Positions 1-8,812 of a DNA stretch of 64,000 bases are shown here, one piece after another. A program made the translations under genes and the position numbers. How positions within the stretch are numbered: the first letter of the stretch is position 1; every line of letters starts with the position of its first letter. Below the pieces are notes generated by a model. It worked only from the letters and a program-made list of their open reading frames with translations. It searched no databases and had not been told where the DNA came from. Source of the DNA: AP-15 sp963698995 (lineage in GTDB: Bacteria; Pseudomonadota; Alphaproteobacteria; ATCC43930; CGMCC-115725); assembly GCA_963698995.1 (NCBI GenBank), contig CAVOTD010000011.1, positions 62,001-126,000 of the forward strand. Direction: 5' to 3'.

Positions 1-727
1 GGTCGAGGCATTTTGCTCGTGGTCGGCCTGGATGATCAGCAAGGCTTCGAGCGCCCGCGCCGCCGCGCTCGGTGGCCGATAGGCTTCGTACGGAACGGAA
101 AACAGCATGTTGAGGAAATTCTCGGCATAGCCGAGATCGTTGCGCGGATACACGAACGGCTGCCCGAGCGAATATTTGTAGGCCATCGCCGCGATCGTCG
201 GCATCTTGGCGATCAGCCGGTGCGAGGCGATCATTCGGTGCTGCGGATCGAAGATGTCCAGCCCGTCATGGTAGAATGCCGCAAGCGCCCCGACGACGCC
301 GCACATGACCGCCATCGGATGAGAGTCGCGTCGGAACCCGCGGCAGATCGCGTGCAGCTGCTCGTGGACCATCGCGTGATGGGTGATGTCGTGGGTGAAG
401 CGTTCGAGCTGCGCCGCCGTCGGCAGTTCGCCGTTGAGCAGCAGCCAACAGATTTCGAGATAGCTGCAGGAACTCCACGAGGTCGGCAATCGGGTAGCCG
501 CGATAGAGCAAAATTCCGTCGTCCCCGTCGACATAGGTGATCGTCGAGCGACAGATGGCGGTCTCGCCCAAGGCGGGATCGTAGGTATAGCACCCGGCTT
601 TCTTGTAGACGCCACGGACATCGATCAGCGGCGGGCCGATCGTCGGACGCAGGAGGGGCAACTCGGGCCGTATGTCGCCGCAGCCGATCGTGGTTTCGTC
701 GGACCGAAGATTTGCCGTTGCGTTCAT
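1..727 (-). CDS. gltA: Citrate synthase, 3' end outside window, one frameshift
   Basis: Condenses acetyl-CoA and oxaloacetate to citrate at the entry of the TCA cycle (cytosol). The N-terminal part reads DGDDGILLYRGYPIADLVEF, the typical start of hexameric bacterial citrate synthase. At about position 464 the frame shifts by one extra base; the protein then continues as YLEICWLLLNGELP, THDITHHAMVHE and, at the window edge, LIIQADHEQNAST, which holds the first active-site His region. The start at 727 has a GGAGGA ribosome site (732-737). The gene is transcribed divergently from the HTH/citrate-synthase fusion. The indel is probably a sequencing error because both sides match the family well. 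The C-terminal part with the other catalytic residues lies outside the window. Confidence 0.9.
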
Positions 728-800
728 GGGTTCCTCCGGATAGAGGGATCAGTGGATGGTAGAGACTTATGTATATCAACATTGACTATAATAGTCAAGC
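728..800. promoter_or_regulatory. Divergent promoter region with palindromic operator
   Basis: TTGACTATAATAGTCAA at 782-798 is a perfect 8-bp inverted repeat around one central base. On the minus strand its outer end supplies a -35 box, TTGACT (798-793), followed after exactly 17 bp by TATACA (775-770), a good sigma-70 promoter for the citrate synthase gene. The palindrome ends only 14 bp before the ATG of the plus-strand HTH/citrate-synthase fusion, so a protein bound there would cover the promoter of one gene and the start region of the other. Operator role is inference. Confidence 0.6.
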
Positions 801-812
801 TTGATTAACGCG

Positions 813-1988
813 ATGCTGCTGACTGCACGAGACGCCGCCGACAGGCTCGGGATCAAACTCGACACGCTCTACGCCTATGTCAGCCGTGGACGGCTCCGCT
901 CGATCATTGTCCCGGGCACCCGCGAGCGGCGTTACCGGGTCGAGGATGTCGAGGCGTTGCTCGACATTCGCGCCGGCGAGAAGACGCCGCGCCGCACCGA
1001 CCCCGAGCCATGGACGCCGGTGATCGATTCGTCGATCTGCCTGATCGACAACGGGCGGCTCTACTACCGCGGACAGGACGCGATCCGCCTCTCCGAAACG
1101 GCCACCCTCGAACAGATCGCGACATTGCTGTGGCGCGCCGAAGAGGGGTCCGAGCCTGCGGATGCGCCCGCGGCGCGACCGTCCCCCGGCGGGATCCGCG
1201 CCGCCGGACTGATCGAGCGCTGCCAGATCCGGCTCGCCGCGCTGGCCGACGAGGATCTGCCGGCTGTCGACCTGACCCGTCCCGGGGTGATCCGCACCGG
1301 CCGGCGCATCCTCCGCGAACTCGCAGCTTGCGTCGCCGTTGCCCGGCCCTCGCGCGAGCCGGTCCACCGTCAGCTTGCCGATGCGTGGCGATCAGATCCG
1401 GCGGGAGCCGACATTCTGCGTCGCTGTCTCGTGCTGATCGCCGATCACGAGCTCAACGCCTCGACGTTTGTCGCGCGCTGTGTCGCCTCGACCGGCGCGA
1501 CGCCTTACGCCGTTGTCTCTGCGGCCCTCGGGGCGCTTTCCGGGCGTCGTCACGGCGGCGCGTCCGCCAGGGCGGAAGCGCTATTTCTCGAGATTTCCCG
1601 GGGCGGAGACCCTCTCGCGGTGATGGCCGGCCGGTTGGCCCGCGACGAAGACCTGCCGGGCTTCGGCCAGTCTCTCTATCCGGCCGGCGACCCACGAGCC
1701 ACGGCGATCCTCGAAGCCGTGACGCGGGCGCTGCCTGAGACCCGCGGTCTGATAGAAACGGCCGCGCTGGCTGGAACGCGCCTCACCGGGCGCCACCCCA
1801 ATGTCGATTTCGCTCTGGCCGCCTCGGCGGCGGGGCTCGAACTGCCGCAGAGCGCCGCCCTTGGGCTGTTTGTCGTCGGTCGCACGGTCGGCTGGATCGC
1901 CCACGCGATTGAGCAATACGAGAGCGGCACCCTGATCCGCCCGCGCGCCCGCTATACCGGGCCGCCACCGGAAGATCGGTCGGACTAA
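813..1988 (+). CDS. Helix-turn-helix / citrate-synthase-like fusion protein
   Basis: 391 aa. Residues about 1-50 form a MerR/excisionase-type helix-turn-helix (LTARDAADRLGIKLDTLYAY, then ERRYRVEDVEALL). The rest is a citrate synthase fold: ADHELNASTF, GRRHGGAS, GDPRA, and PNVDFA near the C-terminus. The family motif GFGH, whose His binds oxaloacetate, reads GFGQ here (Gln codon at 1668-1670, residue 286). Such HTH-citrate synthase proteins are found in alphaproteobacterial genomes, usually beside a real citrate synthase as here; I know of no defined function. DNA-binding domain, lost active-site His and shared palindromic region suggest a citrate or oxaloacetate sensing regulator rather than an enzyme (inference). 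A TTG 12 bp upstream in frame is an alternative start. Confidence 0.85.
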   Translation: MLLTARDAADRLGIKLDTLYAYVSRGRLRSIIVPGTRERRYRVEDVEALLDIRAGEKTPRRTDPEPWTPVIDSSICLIDNGRLYYRGQDAIRLSETATLEQIATLLWRAEEGSEPADAPAARPSPGGIRAAGLIERCQIRLAALADEDLPAVDLTRPGVIRTGRRILRELAACVAVARPSREPVHRQLADAWRSDPAGADILRRCLVLIADHELNASTFVARCVASTGATPYAVVSAALGALSGRRHGGASARAEALFLEISRGGDPLAVMAGRLARDEDLPGFGQSLYPAGDPRATAILEAVTRALPETRGLIETAALAGTRLTGRHPNVDFALAASAAGLELPQSAALGLFVVGRTVGWIAHAIEQYESGTLIRPRARYTGPPPEDRSD

Positions 1989-2092
1989 CTGGTCAGCGCG
2001 GCGCCAAGTCACATCAAGAACCGTTGGTCCGGCTCTGCCTGTCCCAAGCCTGCGATCGTGTTAGCTGGTGCGCTGATCGAGGATACTGGGAG

Positions 2093-2636
2093 ATGCAAGT
2101 GGACGACTTCGCAGTGGAGAACGTGCTCGATTGGCGCGACGAGATTTTCGCCGCGCTGAAGGCAGCGGACATCCGTCAGGTGGGTTATGTGCCCGATGCC
2201 GGGCATGCGCGGCTGATCGAACTGTGCCATGGCGATCGGGAGATCCGCGCCGTGCCGCTGACGACCGAAGAGGAAGGGGTGGCGCTCGTCGCCGGCGCCT
2301 GGCTCGGCGGCCAGCGCGCGGCTCTGCTGATGCAGTCGAGCGGCGTCGGCAACTGCATCAACATGCTGTCGCTGACCAGGACCTGCCGTTTTCCGCTGGT
2401 GATGCTGGTGGCGATGCGCGGCGAGTGGGCCGAGTTCAATCCATGGCAGGTGCCGATGGGGATCGAGAACGCAAGCGGCTCTCGAATTGTGCGACGTCCT
2501 GGTCTACCGCGTCGACCGGCCCGAGGATGCCGCCGAGACAGTCGCCGCAGCGCTCGAAATCGCGTTCAATGGTGGTCTGGCGACCGCCGTGCTGCTGTCA
2601 CAGCGGCTGATCGGCGCAAAGCGGTGGGTGAAATGA
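2093..2636 (+). CDS. Thiamine-diphosphate decarboxylase, alpha (PYR) subunit, frameshifted
   Basis: Resembles the small alpha subunit of sulfopyruvate/phosphonopyruvate decarboxylases (ComD type): VGYVPDAGHARLIELC, then LTTEEEGVALVAGAWLGG with the conserved Glu that activates the cofactor, then SSGVGNCINML. The frame breaks by one extra base between about 2460 and 2481 after NPWQVPMG; downstream it reads LELCDVLVYRVDRPED and ends at 2636. The stop overlaps the start of the beta subunit (ATGA), so the two are translationally coupled. Substrate is not deducible; CoA transferase next door suggests the product aldehyde or acid enters CoA-ester metabolism. An upstream GTG/ATG extension is possible but not protein-like. 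Confidence 0.75.
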
Positions 2637-3220
2637 CCGCGAACGGCCACCGCCTTGATCGACGGGCCGCGATCCGCACCCTGCTCGAAGGACGCGGCGA
2701 GCTGCTGCTCGTCACCGGGCTCGGCTCGACGACCTGGGATGCCGCCTCGGTCGGCGACGACGAGCGCAACTTTTATCTGTGGGGGGCGATGGGTGCGGCG
2801 GCGATGATCGGGCTCGGGCTGGCGTTCGCCCGGCCCGACCGGCGCGTCCTTGTCGTCACCGGCGACGGCGAGATGCTGATGGGCCTCGGCTCGCTCGCGA
2901 CGATCGGGGTGCAGCGCCCGCCAAACCTTGCGATTGCGGTCTTCGACAATGGCCATTACGGCGAGACCGGCATGCAGGCCAGCCACACCGCCACTGCGGT
3001 CGAGCTGATCGGCGTAGCACAAGCCTGCGGGTTCAATGAAACCTTCGACATCAGCGATGAGCTCGGGCTTCGCGAATTTGCCGCCCGGATACAGGATGGC
3101 GCGACCACGTTGTTCGCGCGGGTCGCCATCCGCGCCGACGAGCCCCCGCGCGTGCTGCCGCCGCGCGACGGTGTATTAATGAAAACCCGCTTTCGACGCG
3201 CTACCGGCGTCGAACCTTGA
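2633..3220 (+). CDS. Thiamine-diphosphate decarboxylase, beta (PP) subunit
   Basis: 195 aa, the usual size of ComE-type beta subunits. It carries the diphosphate/Mg binding motif GDGEMLMG (near residue 83) and, about 27 residues later, VFDNGHYGETG, the GDG...N signature of thiamine-diphosphate enzymes. FYLWGAMGAAAMIGLGLA before it is typical of sulfopyruvate and phosphonopyruvate decarboxylase beta chains. Starts within the stop codon of the alpha subunit (ATGA). The active site would form between alpha and beta. The exact 2-oxo acid substrate cannot be assigned from sequence. Confidence 0.82.
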   Translation: MTANGHRLDRRAAIRTLLEGRGELLLVTGLGSTTWDAASVGDDERNFYLWGAMGAAAMIGLGLAFARPDRRVLVVTGDGEMLMGLGSLATIGVQRPPNLAIAVFDNGHYGETGMQASHTATAVELIGVAQACGFNETFDISDELGLREFAARIQDGATTLFARVAIRADEPPRVLPPRDGVLMKTRFRRATGVEP

Positions 3221-3285
3221 CGCTGTTGCGGACGTGAGGTGTAAGTTCGCCGGCGGCTCTCGCCCCAATCGGAGGAAACTCAACC

Positions 3286-4473
3286 GTGAGCATCGGATCA
3301 CTGCCTCTCGCCCGTTTCACCGTCCTCGATCTGACGCATGCCCGGGCCGGCCCGACCGCGGTCCGCCAGCTCGCCGATTGGGGCGCCAAGGTCATCAAGA
3401 TCGAGCCGCCCGGCGAATTGAAGGGCGATGTGACCGGCTCGCGGCGCGACGGGTTCGATTTCCAAAACCTGCATCGCAACAAGCGCAGCCTGACCCTCAA
3501 CCTGAAGACGGATGAGGGCAAGCAGATTTTTTTCAAGTTGGCGGAGAAGGCCGACGTCATCGTCGAGAATTTCCGCTCGACGGTAAAGCATCGCCTCGGC
3601 GTCGATTACGAGTCGGTCCGCAAAGTCAACCCGCGCATCGTCTATGGCAGCATCTCCGGGTTCGGCCAGACCGGGCCCTACGCCAAGCGGCCGGGGGTCG
3701 ACCAAATCGCCCAAGGCATGGGTGGGCTGATGTCGATTACCGGTTTGCCGGGCCAGGGACCGGTGCGGGTCGGCATCCCGATCGACGATCTCTGCGCCGG
3801 GCTCTTGCTCGCCCAGGCGATGCTGATGGCATTGATCGAGCGCGAGTCGTCGGGCGAGGGGCAATGGGTCCACACTTCGCTGCTCGAGGCGCAGATCTTC
3901 ATGCTCGATTTCCAGGCCTCGCGCTGGCTGATCGCCGGCGAGGTCGCCAAGCAGGCCGGCAACGACCATCCGACCGGTATCCCGACCGGGCTGTTCCCGG
4001 CCTCCGACGGCCAGATCAACATCGCGGCGTCCGGCGACCATATGTTCCGCCGCTTCTGCGAGGCGGCCGATGCGATGGCATTGCTCGACGATCCGGATTA
4101 CGCGACCGGACCGCAGCGCTCGAAGAACCGCAAGGCGCTCAACGAAAGGATCGCCGAGATCACCAAGCGGCGTCCTGCCGCCTATTGGGTCGAGTTGATG
4201 AACGAGGTCGGCGTGCCGTGCGGGCCGGTCTATACGATCGACCAGACCTTTACCGATCCGCAGGTGCAGCATCTCGAAATGGCGCGCCCGGTCGATCACC
4301 CCAAGCTCGGGCCGATCAAGGTGGTCGGCCAGGCGATCAATATGACCCGCACGCCCGAGCCCGAAACGCTGCGGCCGACCCCCGATCTCGGTCAACACAC
4401 CAACGCGGTGCTGCGCGAGCTCGGCTACAACGACGCCGCGATTGCCGATCTGCGCGCCCGCGACGTCGTCTGA
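3286..4473 (+). CDS. CaiB/BaiF (family III) CoA transferase
   Basis: 395 aa, the normal length. Family III transferases move CoA between carboxylic acids through an aspartyl-CoA thioester. Family features: VLDLTHARAGPTAVRQLADW, GAKVIKIEPPGE, NKRSLTLNLKT, VIVENFRSTVKHRLG, and SGFGQTGPYAKRPG. The catalytic Asp is expected in GIPIDDLCAGLL (residues 164-175), close to the Asp169 of formyl-CoA transferase. GTG start at 3286 is supported by CGGAGGAAA upstream. It lies 65 bp behind the thiamine-diphosphate decarboxylase and probably in the same transcription unit. Substrate pair unknown. Confidence 0.9.
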   Translation: MSIGSLPLARFTVLDLTHARAGPTAVRQLADWGAKVIKIEPPGELKGDVTGSRRDGFDFQNLHRNKRSLTLNLKTDEGKQIFFKLAEKADVIVENFRSTVKHRLGVDYESVRKVNPRIVYGSISGFGQTGPYAKRPGVDQIAQGMGGLMSITGLPGQGPVRVGIPIDDLCAGLLLAQAMLMALIERESSGEGQWVHTSLLEAQIFMLDFQASRWLIAGEVAKQAGNDHPTGIPTGLFPASDGQINIAASGDHMFRRFCEAADAMALLDDPDYATGPQRSKNRKALNERIAEITKRRPAAYWVELMNEVGVPCGPVYTIDQTFTDPQVQHLEMARPVDHPKLGPIKVVGQAINMTRTPEPETLRPTPDLGQHTNAVLRELGYNDAAIADLRARDVV

Positions 4474-4497
4474 CGGGTCGCGCCGAGCGACGTCGAG

Positions 4498-5142
4498 TCA
4501 TGACAACGTCAATGCCGCGGTCTGCTTGATGATCTCGGTCGAGCCGTCCCAGACCATTCTGAGGGCGACGAAGGTGATGATCCCGAGCCCGACCCACGAG
4601 ATCCAGAAGTAGCGGTCGAGCAGCCGGGCGATACAGGTCGAGGCGACCCCCATCAGCGCGACCGAGAGGACGAGCCCGAAGGCCAGCAGCCAGAAATGAT
4701 CTCGGGCGATACCGGCCACCGCCAGCACATTGTCGAGTGACATCGACACATCGGCCAGAACGATGCGGGTCAAGGCCTGGGCCGAGCTCGTGCGCGGCGT
4801 GCGGCCGCCGCTACACGCCGCCTCTCCCACTGCCGGATGCTCGTGGATTTGGCTTTCGCGAATCTCGCGATACATCTTCCACGAGACCCAGAGCAGGAGC
4901 ACGCCGCCGGCCAGGGTCAAGCCTATGACCGCGAGCAGCTGCACGGCAAAATAGGCGAACAGTATCCGCAAGACGGTCGCGGCGGCGATGCCGAGCACGA
5001 TGACCCGCCGCCGCCGGGCAACCGGTAGGCCGGCCGCCGCCATTCCGACAACGATCGCATTGTCGCCGGCGAGCACCACGTCGATGATGACCACCGACAG
5101 CAGTGTGCCCAGTTGATTAACACCAATCAGCACCTTTGCCAC
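4498..5142 (-). CDS. TerC/YjbE-family integral membrane protein
   Basis: About 214 aa with six or seven hydrophobic segments. The two conserved acidic motifs of the family are present: VVLAGDNAIVVGMAA in the first and ADVSMSLDNVLAVAGIA in the fourth/fifth segment. YjbE/TerC proteins sit in the inner membrane; several are linked to manganese export or metal loading of secreted enzymes, others to tellurite resistance. GTG at 5142 is chosen because the first membrane segment (GTLLSVVIIDVVLAG) follows directly; the longer reading frame upstream is charged and overlaps the leader of the divergent MFS gene. Convergent with the CoA transferase (24 bp gap). Confidence 0.85.
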   Translation of the reverse strand: MAKVLIGVNQLGTLLSVVIIDVVLAGDNAIVVGMAAAGLPVARRRRVIVLGIAAATVLRILFAYFAVQLLAVIGLTLAGGVLLLWVSWKMYREIRESQIHEHPAVGEAACSGGRTPRTSSAQALTRIVLADVSMSLDNVLAVAGIARDHFWLLAFGLVLSVALMGVASTCIARLLDRYFWISWVGLGIITFVALRMVWDGSTEIIKQTAALTLS

Positions 5143-5178
5143 ATAGTCACTGGAGCGCGCACCGTCGAGGCCGTCGCG

Positions 5179-6331
5179 ATGTCGAGAGCAGCCCTTTTGC
5201 GTCCGGCGGTGCGTCTTTCCGCCTTTTATGGCGCGACCTTTCTGGTGGCGGGTGTCCAAATTCCGTTCTGGCCGGTCTGGCTCGCTGCGCGCGGCCTCAG
5301 CGCGCAAGAAATCGGCATCGTGCTTGCCGCAGCGCTCTGGGCGAAGGTACTGGCGACCCCGGCAATCGGCGCGATCGCCGACCGGTCGGGCGCTCGCCGC
5401 GGCGTGATGGTGGTGCTCGCCGCTACCGCTTTCTTCGGTTATGCCGAGCTGTCGTCGGTTACCGGCTTGGGCTTTTACTTTCGCTCAATCTCGTGGGCCT
5501 GACGGCTCAGTCGGCGCTGATGCCGCTCGGTGATACCATCACCTTGGCAATTGCCCGCTCAGACGGCCTCGATTACGGGCGCGTTCGGGTCTGGGGCTCG
5601 GTCAGCTTCATCTTCGCTTCGCTCTTCGGCGGCATCGCGCTCGCGTCGTCTTCGGTCGACCGGGCGCTCCCTCTGGTGCTCGGAGCCTCGGGTCTGGTCC
5701 TGCTCGCTTGCCTTGGCATTCCGCGATTGCGCGGTCACGCCGGAGGCGCGAATCGGATTGTCGGCATGCGAGACATCGCCAGCGATGCGAGGCTGTGGAT
5801 TCTGGTTGCCTCGGCCGCTGCGCTGCAGGCAAGCCATCAAGTCTATTATGGGTTCGGAACGCTCTACTGGCGCTCGCTCGGATTTTCCGAGACGACGATT
5901 GGTTTGCTCTGGGCCGAAGGCGTCCTTGCAGAAATCCTGCTGTTCTGGCAAGGGCGAGCTCTTCTCGCGCGGCTCGGGCCGGTTGGGTTAATGGTTCTCG
6001 GGGTGCCGCTGGGATCGTGCGATGGAGCCTTGTCGGGATGCTGCCCTGGCTCCCCGTCATCGGCGCGCTGCAACTGCTGCACGCCTTGACCTTTGGAGCA
6101 AGCCATCTCGGAGCGATGCACTTTTTGTCGCGCGCCGTCCCGCCCGCGGCCGCAGCGAGCGCCCAAACGCTATTCGCCGCGATGTCGTCGGGCATCGGCG
6201 GCGGGCTGGTAATGTTAGGAGCCGGTGTGTTCTATGCGGCCTATGGCGGCGGCGCGTATCTGTTCATGGCCGCCCTCTCTGCGGCCGGGCTCCTTGGTGC
6301 GCTCAAGCTCCGTCAGCCGGTCGCCCGCTGA
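5179..6331 (+). CDS. MFS transporter (MFS_1-like, PP-transporter type), two frameshifts
   Basis: Inner-membrane transporter of the major facilitator superfamily, most like the 3-phenylpropionate/nucleoside-type MFS_1-like group: RLSAFYGATFLVAGVQIPFW at the start, GAIADRSGARRGVM in the 2-3 loop, then DYGRVRVWGSVSFIFASL, and a final GAGVFYAAYGGGAYLFMAAL. Continuous only if one base is restored near 5470-5490 and one near 6000. ATG 5179 begins MSRAALLRPAVRLS. Transcribed divergently from the TerC-like gene with only 36 bp between. Substrate unknown. Confidence 0.78.
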
Positions 6332-6437
6332 GTGGAACCGCCAGTACTGGCAGGCGTTGGTTCGGAGAGAATAGTTGGGTCGCCCCTACCGCGACACGGT
6401 TCCCTCAACCGCCATGCTGCGGCGGGTTGACCTCAAG

Positions 6438-6468
6438 CGCCATGCCGGTCCCCCCCACCGGCATGGCG
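6438..6468. terminator. Strong hairpin between convergent genes
   Basis: Perfect 12-bp stem (CGCCATGCCGGT / ACCGGCATGGCG) with a loop of seven C, followed by TCCTTTCTC. It lies between the MFS gene ending at 6331 and the exported-protein gene ending at 6519 and could terminate both. Confidence 0.55.
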
Positions 6469-6518
6469 TCCTTTCTCATCGCCGAGTGTTTATCCGGTCG
6501 GTCGACCGTTTGATCCGG

Positions 6519-6971
6519 TCATCTCGCGCATCTCGGGTGTGTGCCGTCTACCGCGTGGGCGACCGCATATTCACGGAAGGCTTTGACGTCGAGACCGCTG
6601 GCTAATTTCAGCGTCGCGGTCGACTGCTGGCAAAATTGCCCGGTCGGAACGCTGGCCTGCTTGCGGGCGGCTTCATTGGCGAGGCTGGTTTGCCACGAAT
6701 TGAAGGCGCTCTTCGGGTTGCGCGCGCCGGTTCGTCTGAAGTGGTCTATCATCGCGTTCTGATAGCGCAAGATCGCATCCTTGTTGCGCGCCCGGAATTC
6801 ACCGTAAACTACGTCCCGGCAGGCTGAGCTGATGACCATCAGATTGGTCTGGAACATCAGCGCCTGCTCCGCCTCGATGTCCGCCGGCGAATAGCAGTTT
6901 CGGTCAGCAGCCAAAGCGGTGGCAAACGAGGTGGCTGCGATCAACGACGCCGCCAACACTACCTTCCTCAT
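6519..6971 (-). CDS. Hypothetical exported protein with signal peptide
   Basis: 150 aa. Clear Sec signal peptide: MRKVVLAASLIAATSFATALA then ADRNCY, with cleavage expected after ALA (residue 21). The mature part is about 129 aa, helical in appearance (DIEAEQALMFQTNLMVIS; RYQNAMIDHFRR) and has four Cys (C26, C50, one in GQFCQQS, one near the C-terminus) that could form two disulfides in the periplasm. It resembles uncharacterised small periplasmic proteins of Rhodospirillales/Rhizobiales; no function can be given. Monocistronic, convergent with the MFS gene. Confidence 0.75.
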   Translation of the reverse strand: MRKVVLAASLIAATSFATALAADRNCYSPADIEAEQALMFQTNLMVISSACRDVVYGEFRARNKDAILRYQNAMIDHFRRTGARNPKSAFNSWQTSLANEAARKQASVPTGQFCQQSTATLKLASGLDVKAFREYAVAHAVDGTHPRCAR

Positions 6972-7266
6972 CGGCGTATCCCCCAGAGCAACTTCCGCGA
7001 CAACGGCAGCATACCTGGCGGCCCCCCAATTTCAAGAGGAACAACGCTGGCTTCCGACAAATCTTAAGTACAACGGGCCATTCTTATCAGGCGGAAAAGC
7101 GTGGGAGAACCCAACCGTCGATGGTTAGGAAGGGTCGCCTTTGATCGCGATAGTGAGTCCCCTGTCACAACTTGCATTGAGAAACTTGGGGATTTGTTCG
7201 ATCTTGACGCGCCCCCTGCAAAATAGCAGCGTCCTGACCCGGGCACAGAAGAGTTAGTGAGGTGCG

Positions 7267-8004
7267 ATGATCGTCCTGTGCACCGATTTTGGTCTCGAAG
7301 GGCCCTATACCGGCCAAGTCAAGACGATATTGTACCGGGACGCGCCGGGAGTTCCGGTCATCGATCTCTTTGCCGACCTGCCCGCTGGCAAACCGAAGCC
7401 GGCAGCTTACTTGTTGGCGGCCTACGCAATATGGTTTCCACCGGGTGCCATCCTGCTCGCCGTCGTTGACCCGGGCGTTGGCGGCCGGCGCGCGGCCATC
7501 GCCATCGAAGCCGATGGCCGCTGGTATGTTGGACCGGACAATGGTTTGTTCGAGCTCGTCGTCCGCCGGGCGGATCGCGTCCGGTGCTGGGAGCTGTTGG
7601 GTCGCCCGGAGGTCATGTCGGCGAGTTTTCATGGCCGCGATTTGTTCGCCCCGGCGGCGGCTCGGCTCGCCCGCGGCGACATGCTTGCCGGGCCGCCTTG
7701 CCCATATGAGATCAGCCGGCGTTCCGATTGGCCGGACGACTTGCTGGAGATCGCTTACATAGACCGTTACGGTAACGCAATCACCGGGTTGCGAGCCGCG
7801 CTGTTGCCCGCGGAAGCGCGGCTCGCGGCCGGCGGCAGAGTTCTTGCCCGCCGGCGGACCTTTTCCGATGTGCCGGCGGGCGAGGCCTTCTGGTACGAAA
7901 ACTCGAATGGACTGGCCGAAATTGCCGTCAACAGTGGTCGCGCTGACGCCGCCCTCGGGCTCGCCATCGGCGATTCGGTCGTCATCTCCGGTGATCGCGG
8001 TTGA
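7267..8004 (+). CDS. SAM hydroxide adenosyltransferase (DUF62/COG1912)
   Basis: 245 aa. The family uses water-derived hydroxide to cleave S-adenosylmethionine to adenosine and methionine and is homologous to fluorinase and chlorinase. Hallmarks: IVLCTDFGLEGPYTGQVK at the N-terminus with the conserved Asp, AVVDPGVGG followed by Arg, WYVGPDNGLFELV, SFHGRDLFAPAAARLA with the conserved His, and YIDRYGNAITGL in the C-terminal domain. A fluorinase-specific loop is not seen, so halide use is unlikely. Start supported by GTGAGG just upstream. Stand-alone gene, convergent with the DedA gene. Confidence 0.9.
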   Translation: MIVLCTDFGLEGPYTGQVKTILYRDAPGVPVIDLFADLPAGKPKPAAYLLAAYAIWFPPGAILLAVVDPGVGGRRAAIAIEADGRWYVGPDNGLFELVVRRADRVRCWELLGRPEVMSASFHGRDLFAPAAARLARGDMLAGPPCPYEISRRSDWPDDLLEIAYIDRYGNAITGLRAALLPAEARLAAGGRVLARRRTFSDVPAGEAFWYENSNGLAEIAVNSGRADAALGLAIGDSVVISGDRG

Positions 8005-8016
8005 TGCCGCGCCCGC

Positions 8017-8628
8017 TCAAGGCGGCGGGCTGACGGTCTTGGCGCCTGCCGGCACCCGCAACTGACGCCGCCTCTGTAGCCTGTGGAACACCCATACGGC
8101 GAGGGTGAATATGACAAAGGCGATCAGCATGACGAGGCTGAAGGAGCGCACAAGGTGGCCGAGCACGGCGCGGAACGCATGGCCAAGGAAGTAGCCGACG
8201 GCGACGAAGCTCCCTGCCCACAATCCGGCGGCGAGAAAATTCAAGGTCAGAAAACGCTTCCAATAAACCGCGCTCATCCCCATCGCGAAAGAAGAAAAGT
8301 TACGTACGCCATAGATGAACCGAAAGGACAGGATAAAGCCGGTATTGTACCGCTCCAGCCAATACAGAGCCGATTCGACCCCGTATCGCCATCTCGGAAA
8401 GCGATTGAGCAGCCGCAGCCCGAAATACCGTCCGATCCAGAAATAGGCCTGGTCGCCGCAGAAGCTGCCGAGCCAAGTCGCCGTCAGCAGCAATGCCGGG
8501 TTGAGCAGACCTTGTGCCGCGGCAAAAGCGGCAAAAAGCACGAAAGTCTCGCCTTCGAGGAAAGTCCAGACAAAAGCAATAAAATAAAAGTAGGCGCCGT
8601 GTTCAGCGATCAGCTGGCTGATATCCAT
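8017..8628 (-). CDS. DedA-family membrane protein
   Basis: 203 aa inner-membrane protein of the DedA/SNARE-associated family. EHGAYFYFIAFVWTFLEGE carries the conserved acidic residues; FCGDQAYFWIGRYFG and then SFRFIYGVRNFSSFAMGM with the conserved Arg-Gly region are diagnostic, and SFVAVGYFLGHAF follows. Known members act as lipid flippases or scramblases (C55-isoprenoid phosphate or phosphatidylethanolamine) and support envelope and membrane-potential homeostasis. C-terminal end basic (RLQRRRQLR), facing the cytoplasm. Convergent with the preceding gene with 12 bp between. Confidence 0.88.
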   Translation of the reverse strand: MDISQLIAEHGAYFYFIAFVWTFLEGETFVLFAAFAAAQGLLNPALLLTATWLGSFCGDQAYFWIGRYFGLRLLNRFPRWRYGVESALYWLERYNTGFILSFRFIYGVRNFSSFAMGMSAVYWKRFLTLNFLAAGLWAGSFVAVGYFLGHAFRAVLGHLVRSFSLVMLIAFVIFTLAVWVFHRLQRRRQLRVPAGAKTVSPPP

Positions 8629-8812
8629 TCGCGACCCGCTCTCGCCCTGCTCACTCGCCCCGCGCGCCTATTCGGGAGCGCCCCCAATCCTCTTCCGGCG
8701 CGGCGCATGCTATGTTTTTCCGCGATCCCGGTCGAGCGGTTTCCCGCTCGACCGGATTTCCAGTCGCGCTTTTCGATCCCGCGGCGCGGCAAAAACAGAA
8801 AGGAGCAGGCCG

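Noticed and set aside
3298..4398. 366-codon minus-strand frame
   Set aside because: Antisense to the CoA transferase with full family motifs.
7267..8004. Fluorinase/chlorinase
   Set aside because: Homologous fold, but the sequence fits the general SAM hydroxide adenosyltransferase group and lacks a recognisable halogenase loop.
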